The translations under genes and the position numbers were made by a program. The notes beneath the pieces were generated by a model, which was given only the letters and a program-made list of their open reading frames with translations, was not told the origin of the DNA and did no database searches. From assembly GCF_041060425.1 (NCBI RefSeq), contig NZ_JAULBC010000003.1, positions 1-64,000 of the forward strand: a stretch of 64,000 bases of DNA, given 5' to 3'. This DNA comes from Danxiaibacter flavus (GTDB lineage: Bacteria > Bacteroidota > Bacteroidia > Chitinophagales > Chitinophagaceae). Positions 17,644 to 25,073 of this stretch are shown here, piece after piece (positions within the stretch are counted from its first letter, which is position 1; each line of letters starts with the position of its first letter).

Positions 17644-17666
17644 TCTAAGTAGTTCATCTCTGTCAA

Positions 17667-18035
17667 ATGATTGAATATCTTTCGTCTCATATTCTAGTTA
17701 TCGCGTTTACGTTTTTTGTAGCCGGGTTCGTCAAGGGCGTGTCCGGGATGGGGCTGCCGACCGTCGCTATGGGTGTTCTCAGTGCGTTCATACCGCCAGC
17801 AGGCGCAGCTTCATTGCTGGTTATTCCATCTTTTGTCATCAATTTTTGGCAATTGTTCAGGGGCCCGAAGACCGAAAAACAAGACTACCAGCGTCTTACT
17901 ATTGGGCGTGTTTTTTTAAACTTTCCAGTGACAACTATAATTCTAAAAAAAACAAAAATGAAAACAGTAATATTTAGCAACACCACTTCACCTAACAGGT
18001 GTTTGCTTATTAACAAAAAAGGAGGTGTATTATGA
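17667..18035 (+). pseudogene. Truncated TauE/SafE-family exporter
   Basis: The first 70 or so residues are a good TauE/SafE N-terminus: two hydrophobic segments, FVAGFVKGVSGMGLPTVAM, then ASLLVIPSFVINFWQLFRGP. Homology stops at about 17890 and the frame runs on through unrelated A-rich DNA to 18035. Family members are about 250 residues with eight helices, so three quarters are missing. The junction marks a deletion or insertion. It was probably the fourth gene of the nitroreductase operon. Confidence 0.75.
17958..18027 (+). promoter_or_regulatory. Possible leader peptide and Shine-Dalgarno-sequestering hairpin
   Basis: An ATG at 17958 opens a 25-codon frame (MKTVIFSNTTSPNRC...) whose TGA overlaps the start of the next gene (ATGA at 18032). 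Inside it CACCT (17989-17993) can pair with AGGTG at 17997-18001 or with AGGTG at 18023-18027, which is part of a strong GGAGG ribosome site 6 nt before the ATG. Such a purine-rich site is unusual in Bacteroidota. The arrangement recalls translational attenuators but may be accidental. Confidence 0.35.
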
Positions 18036-18949
18036 AAGCAATTGTTGTAACAGATCAGAATGCAGGATTAGCCGGAATGAAATTGGTTGAGCTGCCCGAG
18101 CCTGTGGCGGCTATAAATGATGTTGTTGTCCAGGTTTATGCGGCAAGCATTACTGGGGATGAGCTGTCGTGGCCGTCGACTTGGACCGATCGCGCTGGTC
18201 GTGACAGAACACCATCAATTCCCGGCCATGAGTTGGCAGGAGTAGTAACAGCCATTGGTTATGGCACTACAGGCCTGTCGGTGGGACAGCGTGTGTTCGG
18301 TCTTCAGGACTGGTATCGAAATGGTTCATTGGCAGAATTCGTGGCCATCGAAGCTCGAAATCTAGCGCCATTACCAGACGACATTGACTTCAATGCAGGT
18401 AATGCGCTTGTGATGCCAGGGTTAACGGCTTGGCAGGCCCTCTTTGATCAAGGCCAACTCCAGGTGGGGCAGAGAATTCTCGTTCATGGGGCTGCCGGGA
18501 TTGTCGGCTCAATGGCCGTTCAGCTCGCACGTGAAGCCGGCGCATACGTTATTGGTACCGGGCGTGCCGCGCACCGCGAAACTGCATTTGCCTTTGGTGT
18601 AAACGAGTTTGTTGATCTAGATTGCGATGCATTAGAAAATATAGACAAAGTCGATTTAGCGCTTGACATACTTGGTGGCGATATCGCGAAGCGATCTCTG
18701 AATGTGATTCGCACGGGAGGAAGATTTGTGTCCGTTACCGGCTGGAATGAGGAACAAGTTGACGGAGTTCAAAACACAGACTTTGTTGTCGAAGCTGATC
18801 GGTCTCAATTAATTGAGATTGCGAAAAGGTTCCGTGAGGGACGATTGAAAACAAATATCGGTAGCATCGTTACTCTTGAAGATGCGATCGCTACGTATAA
18901 CTCTGCCGATCGAGTTAAGGGCAAAACTATTGTTCGTGTTCGCCCATAA
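18032..18949 (+). CDS. MDR-family NADP-dependent oxidoreductase (quinone oxidoreductase-like)
   Basis: This 305-residue medium-chain dehydrogenase has an N-terminal GroES-like half (SIPGHELAGVVTAIG, VGQRVFGL) and a Rossmann half with ILVHGAAGIVGSMAVQLAREAGA. It lacks the zinc-binding cysteines of alcohol dehydrogenases, which places it with quinone or enal reductases. The start has a near-perfect Shine-Dalgarno (AAGGAGG), rare in this phylum. It fits functionally with the electrophile-stress genes upstream but has its own leader region. Confidence 0.9.
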   Translation: MKAIVVTDQNAGLAGMKLVELPEPVAAINDVVVQVYAASITGDELSWPSTWTDRAGRDRTPSIPGHELAGVVTAIGYGTTGLSVGQRVFGLQDWYRNGSLAEFVAIEARNLAPLPDDIDFNAGNALVMPGLTAWQALFDQGQLQVGQRILVHGAAGIVGSMAVQLAREAGAYVIGTGRAAHRETAFAFGVNEFVDLDCDALENIDKVDLALDILGGDIAKRSLNVIRTGGRFVSVTGWNEEQVDGVQNTDFVVEADRSQLIEIAKRFREGRLKTNIGSIVTLEDAIATYNSADRVKGKTIVRVRP

Positions 18950-19507
18950 ACTCATTCTCAATTAGTATTTACTGCGTTAACATAATTTCCATGACGAAGG
19001 AGACGGTTTTTTGTCTTGACGTGCTTCGTGTGAGTTTGATATAAAACAGAAATTGGGGTTGTAGCTTGATTTAAAATCAAACATTCTCGATAGACTTAGC
19101 TTTACCGCTTGTAAGGCTAATTCTTCATTTAGTTTGAAAGTATAATAAATCGATAAAAATGAAGCAAGTCAAGAAAAAACGTTGATGTAGTTCAACTTTT
19201 TCTCCGGGTTCTCTTATTTCTGATTCTTGAGAGGAGCACTTAAACAGCTTTCAACTAATATGCAGTGGAGGAATTGCAATTTGTCATGCACTACCATATG
19301 CTATAGTCGCGATTTTGCAAGGAGCTGGACATACAGTCGTTTAATTTACTTGTCCTTTATTTCTATGATGTACATGCGATATTTAGAACTCGAGGAATGT
19401 TCGTCAGTTAATAGCTAAGGAAATCATTGAAACACTTATAAACATCAAAGGATTATGTAGTAGGAAGTCGGCATGCTTTAAAAGTGTCATTTTTTTATCT
19501 TTAGATA
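18950..19507. other. Gap without recognisable genes
   Basis: About 560 AT-rich bases. A 63-codon + frame at 19227 has no family signature and alternative frames give short protein-like stretches broken by stops, so decayed coding DNA is possible. TATCTTTA at 19496 resembles a -7 element for the next small ORF. Confidence 0.4.
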
Positions 19508-19828
19508 ATGAAAAGTCTGATAATATTCTCGATTCTATTTGCTTTACCATTTCTATTGATAGCACAGAAAGACACTGTACAAACTGGTGAGCGTTTCGGA
19601 TATCCGGTTAACAAAAAAGGCCAATTTCTAATTCGGCATACCGATACTGCGAAGGATGTAAGGAACGCGGACATTATAGCACGAGCCAAGTATGTATCGG
19701 CAGATCATAAAGGCCCACAACCCTATGTTGCTGGTAGTGTGGTGTTCTCTTGTTCGTGTCTCATGCAGCAAGAAATAATTTATTTCAGCGATATATATCG
19801 TTGCGGCTTTGGAAAAAAGGACGAATAG
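19508..19828 (+). CDS. Small hypothetical secreted protein
   Basis: This 106-codon frame begins with a plausible signal peptide (MKSLIIFSILFALPFLLIAQ). The remaining residues (QKDTVQTGERFGYPVNKKGQ onward) have no motif I recognise, apart from a CSC pair. A -7-like TATCTTTA lies 12 bp upstream. Neighbouring fragments are decayed, so this could be the 5' remnant of a longer secreted protein. Confidence 0.4.
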   Translation: MKSLIIFSILFALPFLLIAQKDTVQTGERFGYPVNKKGQFLIRHTDTAKDVRNADIIARAKYVSADHKGPQPYVAGSVVFSCSCLMQQEIIYFSDIYRCGFGKKDE

Positions 19829-19883
19829 CAAGAATCAAATAAGTTAGTTGCGACTTGTAAAACTGTGATCGCGTTAAACATGT

Positions 19884-20200
19884 TTACATAATATTTGATG
19901 GCGGGAAAAAAGACACAGCTTCCTGTATTGACTCAAAGAAATTGATTTTTTCTGATCTTAAATAGGCTTTTGCCGCTTCCATGGCTTCACCGCCAAGTAA
20001 TACAGGCAAAAGTTTTGTTTTAAAAGGCCGGTCTTTTAAAATTGTACAGATCTTTTCAGGATGTGTCATAAACTGCGGTGTAATAACAACATAAATGGCA
20101 TCCGCACCAAATTCATCCGCAACAGTTATCGTTGCTAGGTAACATTGGTAGGAGGCGTCGCCGATAATGTCTACAGGATTATTACCTGTGTGTGAAAATG
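19884..20200 (-). pseudogene. Fragment of an NDP-forming acyl-CoA synthetase
   Basis: Read on the - strand, residues from about 20200 downward give NPVDIIGDASYQCYLATIT, DAIYVVITPQFMTHPEKIC and LLPVLLGGEAMEAAKAYL, the pattern of the CoA-ligase domain of ADP-forming acetyl/acyl-CoA synthetases. Only about 95 residues of a protein that is normally 450-900 long are present. The upstream part is replaced by antisense NHL-repeat sequence, so both genes are cut at the same junction near 20200. Confidence 0.65.
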
Positions 20201-21198
20201 CAGCTTTCCGCAGGCCAATGGGCACAGCTGTTGATGAGGCCGGGAACGTATATGTTGCAGATGTTGATAACAACTGCATTAGAAAAATAACACCTGACTG
20301 GGCGGTTACAACGCTTGCGGGAGGTTCCAAGGGCTTTCTGGATGAAGTAGGGGATGCCGCGAAATTCAACCAGCCTAACGGGGTTGCTGTTGACAGATAT
20401 GGTAATGTTTATGTTGCAGACGCGGGTAATAATCGCATCCGCAAAATATCTCCAGCCGGAGTAGTTACTACTGTTGCCGGAAGCACCGCAGGCTTTGCAG
20501 ACACCACGGGCGTGTTGGCAAAGTTTAATCAGCCGAAAGGAATTGCGGTAGATGCTGCTGGAGTTATTTACGTATCGGACGCTGTTAATAATCGCATTCG
20601 AAAAATAAGCATACCTGTGCTTAAACCGTTCACAACAACGCAAGGAAGGCCTTCATCTACACAGTCGGTTACAGTAAGCGGTTTGTTCTTGAGGGCTAAT
20701 GCCACTTTGTCTTCACCTCCGGCCTTCGAAATTTCACTATCACCAAATACTGGCTATAAGTCTGTATTAACAATATCACCTATAGGACGGGAAATAACTT
20801 CATCATTGATTTATATCCGCGTTAAAGCATCCGCCCTTGCAGGAACATACAATGGCAATGTTACAATTAGCAGTTCTGGTTCAGCAACGCAAAAAATGCC
20901 GGTAAAAGGAACAGTGATGGCCTCGGATGCAGACAATCTAATAGGACATAACAAACTCAATATATTTCCAAATCCTTCAAAGGGTGCCTTTACGATTCAG
21001 CTAAAGGATGTTGAAGAAACTGAACTGAAGTTGAAAATTTACGATGAAAACGGTAAGATTGTTATGTATAAAAATGTGAAGCAGGTAGGTAAGATACAAG
21101 GCATACCTGTTCAACTTGCAAACCCGTCAAGTGGCGTGTATTTTATTCAGATCACAGGTACGAGAAATGTATTTGCGTCTAAGGTAATAGTTGAATAA
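20201..21198 (+). pseudogene. 5'-truncated NHL-repeat protein with T9SS sorting domain
   Basis: Three NHL beta-propeller repeats are visible (GTAVDEAGNVYVADVDNN, GVAVDRYGNVYVADAGNN and GIAVDAAGVIYVSDAVNN, each followed by an IRKI). Then come a beta-rich region and a C-terminal type IX secretion tail (NIFPNPSKGAFTIQL ... GVYFIQITGT ... KVIVE). A full protein would have a signal peptide and more repeats; here the frame starts from an ATG inside antisense acyl-CoA synthetase sequence at 20167. Without a signal peptide it cannot reach the T9SS, so it is probably a remnant. Confidence 0.7.
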
Positions 21199-21484
21199 AG
21201 CAATAGCAAGTGTGCTGCTGCTTTATAGGAATTTGATTGAAAAGTAAATGAATTTCGCTTTATCGGCTCTTCCGAATCATTAAATTGCTGTTTCTTGTTG
21301 TCCAGCATATCGAGAAAATCATGAAATCAAATCATTCTAAAATATATCAAAAATATTGTAACGATTTGATATCAAAATAGTTGCAAGGTTTTCATGAGAC
21401 AATTTAGCGCTGAAAAAAGTCTCATGGATTTTCTCATGACTTTTTTGAACTTTTTTGACATTGTTTGGTACATAAACAGAATAA
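21199..21484. other. AT-rich spacer before tRNA-Pro terminator
   Basis: The sequence contains GTCTCATG and CTCATGA words in both orientations (21390-21440). No gene is recognisable. This is the position where an element integrated in the tRNA 3' end would begin, but I found no repeat of the tRNA end. Confidence 0.4.
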
Positions 21485-21517
21485 AAAAGCCCGTAAACCA
21501 ATCATTTACGAGCTTTT
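21485..21517 (-). terminator. Terminator downstream of tRNA-Pro
   Basis: AAAAGCCCGTAAA (21485-21497) pairs with TTTACGAGCTTTT (21505-21517) with one mismatch across a 7-nt loop. It lies 24 bp beyond the 3' end of the tRNA and gives a U-run when read on the - strand. Confidence 0.7.
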
Positions 21518-21540
21518 GAATCATTTTGAATTGTTATTTG

Positions 21541-21614
21541 TCGGGATGACTGGATTCGAACCAGCGGCCTCTTCGTCCCGAACGAAGCGCGCTACCGGGC
21601 TGCGCTACATCCCG
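21541..21614 (-). tRNA. tRNA-Pro (anticodon CGG)
   Basis: On the - strand the sequence folds as a complete cloverleaf. The acceptor stem is CGGGATG / CATCCCG with discriminator A. The D arm contains AGCCCGGTAGC. The anticodon stem CTTCG / CGAAG holds the loop TTCGGGA with anticodon CGG and G37, and the T arm contains GGTTCGAATCC. The CCA end is not encoded. Confidence is high because all stems pair. Confidence 0.95.
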
Positions 21615-23130
21615 AAAAAGTGGAACAAAAATAAAATTTCATCCTTCACAACCAAAAGAATTTTATTACTGCAAAGCAGTTTCTTCCAACGATTTATCAA
21701 CACGAATAACAGTGTGTTGTTAAGTACGCCAGATAAAGCTGCGCAACAAATATTGTTATGAAAATAACAAATTGCTGCGCAGCAAATTTATCACTCCACA
21801 TGTGCTGGAGCAGCTATAATTTTCGCAGGGCTACTCATCATATCTCTGATATATTTCGTAGATCATGCGCCGACTAACGGGAGTGGGATCGGGTACAATT
21901 TTGCGACGGCGTAATCAAATAGTGTTGGAATGATGATCATGTTATTGGTAAGCCACTCGCTGTGCTGCATACCAACGGCGGTCAAATAGTGTTGGAATAT
22001 ACATTCTGTCCCGAAGTTAAGGGTATTCAGTCTGGCATTATAGGTACGATGCTGGCCTCAGGTTTTCGCCATTGTCGTCAGATTAGAGTTATTGATTTTC
22101 AATGCAAACCAACTGTAAATTGAAAAAAAATATTGAGATAGCTAAGGGGCAGGAAATTTAGCAAGCTGGGAAATGGGAAAGTGCAAGTTGATGATTATGT
22201 TGTTAGTACACGAGCCGTACATTGTATTGTAAAAAGCCGATCTGCAGTGCCTGACCCAAATCAACAAGCAAGTAAATGAATCGAAAAACAATAATTATAG
22301 TAGCTGTGATACTTCTTACAATAATTGTATCCTTCTTTTTGATAGATCGGTATGTTGGAAATTTATGTGATTTACATCCGCCAGAATAGTCAATCCTTTT
22401 GCCTCTGGCACAGAAACGTGACCGTCGTTGTTGGTGTGCAGGGCAGGTTGGTGAGTAAGCGCACCAACAAGTGAGGCTTTTCGAAAGCATAGAAAAAGCT
22501 CGAGTCGATCACTATGTTGTTGATACGCCACGTGCATTGGCATCGCTGCATACAAACCGGCGGTCATCGTGCAAGTTCAGCTGTGCAGGCTTAAGACGTT
22601 TGCAGGTATCTCGCACAAGCTGAAAGCTGGGGTTATTAATAAAAGAATATCAAACCAGGAATGAGGAGATGCGAAGTGGAATTAACAATCAGACTATGGC
22701 TAGCAGAATTTTGACTGAAGCGGCCTACGAGGGGTGTTTTCAAAATTATTACTTAACATAATATAAATTATAGGAAAATAATATAGTTTTTAAAAAGAAC
22801 TGCATGTGGCTCAAATGCTTGTGATCATTGGTTTCCGCCTGTGTCTTCAGGTGATTGCCCTGGAACGTAATTGCGTGGCTCGATAAATTGGTCACAACGG
22901 AATCATTACAAATTTGCAAAGCCTTCGTTGAGGAATTTTAAATTCCAAGTGGCGCGAAATTGTTTATCACGGGCAAACAGATTCCTTGAAATACTCTCGC
23001 GAATGACTGTTTTGATCAAACTATTTTTTGCGTTTTCATTCTGTTTTTGGGAATATAAAAAGCGTTCAGCTTACAAGTCGAGATTTCTGTCCAACGCCTC
23101 AGATTGATTCAGTCTCAGAGAATTTGAATT
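21615..23130. other. Degenerate region with diverged internal repeats
   Basis: About 1.5 kb with no intact gene. A 17-bp direct repeat (TCAAATAGTGTTGGAAT) occurs at 21915 and 21982. Three short + frames read related peptides: DDHVIGKPLAVLHTNGG (about 21932), VDDYVVSTRAVHCIVKSR (about 22186) and VDHYVVDTPRALASLHTNRR (about 22505). They look like decayed copies of one gene or motif that I cannot name. Confidence 0.5.
22276..22389 (+). CDS. Very short membrane-peptide ORF
   Basis: A 38-codon frame starting at ATG 22276 encodes one hydrophobic helix (KTIIIVAVILLTIIVSFFLI) and a short polar tail ending LHPPE. It may be the start of a lost membrane protein or a genuine small membrane peptide. No ribosome site or promoter is clear. 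Confidence 0.2.
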   Translation: MNRKTIIIVAVILLTIIVSFFLIDRYVGNLCDLHPPE

Positions 23131-23160
23131 AAAAAGGCCAATCTAATTGATTGGCTTTTA
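23131..23160. terminator. Terminator downstream of lepB
   Basis: GCCAATC (23137-23143) pairs with GATTGGC (23149-23155) around a 5-nt loop, with an A-run before and a T-run after. Usable in both directions; it lies 24 bp beyond the lepB stop. Confidence 0.75.
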
Positions 23161-23183
23161 ATTTATTGAATCTGATTACCTGA

Positions 23184-24704
23184 TTATTTTATTGATTTAA
23201 AGATCCTTTTCCATCGAGGCCCGTTATTCCAGCTAAACCAGATCAACGACGCTTTGCCTACAACATGTGTTTCAGGAACAAATCCCCAGAAACGGCTGTC
23301 CTGGCTGCGGTGCCTATTGTCACCCATCATCCAATAGTAATTGTACTTAAGCGTGTATGTATTTGTAGGCTTTCCATTGATCACGAACTGGCCGTTATTT
23401 TCCTCCAATGTGTTTCCTTCATAAGTCGTTATAATTCTTCTGTACAAGGAAATATTGTTATTATTCAATGTTACAACTTCTCCTTTTTTAGGTATATGCA
23501 ACGTACCGAAGTTGTCAGCGTTCCAAGGAAAATTCTTTGTATCGAACGGAAACATTTGCGGGTTAACAGTTCCGGTAGCTTCATTGTTTGGCTCAATGCT
23601 TACCACATTTGGCTGTGTTTTCAGGTTAGCAAGCATGCTTTCAGTACAGTTGATGTTGAAGGTATTTTGAGCGACAGGCATGAAATTATCAGCATCATCC
23701 GGACCGTCTTCAGTGATCTTTATGCCAAGTACATCGTGCAGATACTCGTTAGAGAATGGCGCCTTTACAGTTACAATATAATCTGACTGAGCGTCTGGTG
23801 CTACAAATGCCGGCTGATTGTTCACGTAAAGTCTTCCTTCTTTTATAAAGATATTGTCGCCAGGCATGCCCACGCAACGTTTAATGTAGTTATCCGTTTT
23901 ATCCATTGGATGAACGATCACGTCGTGCTCAGCGAAAAGCTTGTTCCGGTCGCCACCATACTGTGCGCGCAAAACATCATAATACGGCCTCAAACTGAGA
24001 TAGTCCGGTTCATTGATAATGGTATCACCAGCGGGGAAATTAAATACAACTACATCATTACGTTTAATTTCAGTAAAGCCTGGTAATCTCTTGTAATCCA
24101 ATTGAATCCACTTAACATAAGATGGCGCGGTTCTGCTGAACGGCAGCGTATTATGAACAAATGGAAAGCTAATGGGTGTCTGCGGAATGCGCGGACCATA
24201 GCTCATTTTATTTACAAAAAGAAAGTCGTTGATCATGAGCGTTTTTTCCATACTTCCCGTCGGGATGACGTAGGCTTCAAAAACGAACGTTCGGATCAGT
24301 GTCGCTGCTACAACTGCAAAAACTGCAGCGTCAATCCATTCGCGGGCTGAAGATTTTTTGTAAAGCTTCACTACTTCAGGGCCTCCCCATTTTACATCAT
24401 CCGAAAAACCGAGATATGGCAGATAGATGAATGGAACAAATACTGTTAGGATATGTTCCCACAAAGTGAACTTGCCGAAATGCATTACGAATATGATGGT
24501 GATCCAGATGGTTACAAACTGACCTGCGATTGGGATCAGCTGCATCCAGAACCAGAATTTCTTTATACCGCAAAGCTTAACGATGTACCAGGTATTATAG
24601 AAAGGAATGAGTGCTTTCCAGGGTTCTATGCCTGCTTTTTTAAACATGCCATAAAGTCCAACGTGCCAGCCTACTATAAATAAAATAAAAATGATCCAAC
24701 CCAT
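23184..24704 (-). CDS. lepB: Signal peptidase I (LepB), long Bacteroidota type
   Basis: This 506-residue protein has three or four N-terminal membrane segments in an extra domain (about 1-100), then the type I signal peptidase domain. The catalytic Ser151 lies in VIPTGSMEKTL and the general base Lys275 in NYIKRCVGMPGD. The later box is MMGDNRHRSQDSRFWGFV. The enzyme removes signal peptides from exported proteins at the inner membrane. The large insertion between the Ser and Lys boxes and the N-terminal membrane domain are usual for this phylum. It is a single gene with its own terminator. Confidence 0.95.
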   Translation of the reverse strand: MGWIIFILFIVGWHVGLYGMFKKAGIEPWKALIPFYNTWYIVKLCGIKKFWFWMQLIPIAGQFVTIWITIIFVMHFGKFTLWEHILTVFVPFIYLPYLGFSDDVKWGGPEVVKLYKKSSAREWIDAAVFAVVAATLIRTFVFEAYVIPTGSMEKTLMINDFLFVNKMSYGPRIPQTPISFPFVHNTLPFSRTAPSYVKWIQLDYKRLPGFTEIKRNDVVVFNFPAGDTIINEPDYLSLRPYYDVLRAQYGGDRNKLFAEHDVIVHPMDKTDNYIKRCVGMPGDNIFIKEGRLYVNNQPAFVAPDAQSDYIVTVKAPFSNEYLHDVLGIKITEDGPDDADNFMPVAQNTFNINCTESMLANLKTQPNVVSIEPNNEATGTVNPQMFPFDTKNFPWNADNFGTLHIPKKGEVVTLNNNNISLYRRIITTYEGNTLEENNGQFVINGKPTNTYTLKYNYYWMMGDNRHRSQDSRFWGFVPETHVVGKASLIWFSWNNGPRWKRIFKSIK

Positions 24705-24769
24705 AATTTTATATTAATGCTGGCAAAAATACCATTATAAACAACCTTACAAAATGAACAATGGGAAAG

Positions 24770-25073
24770 TTTTATAAAAAGCCGTTAAATTGGGTGGAAC
24801 CAGGGAGACAGCGCGACACTGAGAAACGCTGAGACTTTTTGCCGCTAAGACGCTAAGGCGCAAAGAAGTGCTAAGGGTTTTTGAAACACAGAGACACTGA
24901 CGGCACGGATAACCATAAGGGAATTTTGAACCACGGAGCGCCAACGCGCCGAAATGTGCACAAAGCTAAACGCCGCGCCGCTGCCTCGTTGCGTGCGTGG
25001 CGTAAAACTCTCTTCTATAATACATGAAGCCAACAAGGGCTTAAACGTATAACGTAAAACTTATAACGTACAA
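24770..25073. repeat. Intergenic word-repeat block (CACGGAG / CTAAGACGC / ACGTATAACGTA families)
   Basis: Degenerate copies of words such as CTAAGACGCTAAGGCGCAAAG, GAAACACAGAGACAC and TTTGAACCACGGAG (24790-24945) are followed by AACGTATAACGTAAAAC and TTATAACGTACAACT (25035-25072). The same words recur in other gaps downstream. No coding potential is seen. It separates lepB from the 3' end of the GH2 gene. Confidence 0.75.

Noticed and set aside
19227..19418. 63-codon frame in the gap after the MDR oxidoreductase
   Set aside because: No signature, no promoter or ribosome site, and other frames look equally protein-like; probably decayed DNA.
21541..21614. Element integrated at tRNA-Pro with a direct repeat of the tRNA end
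   Set aside because: I found no second copy of the tRNA 3' end near the integrase remnant, so the attachment site is not supported.
21465..21761. 98-codon + frame across the tRNA-Pro gene
   Set aside because: It is antisense to an intact tRNA and its terminator.
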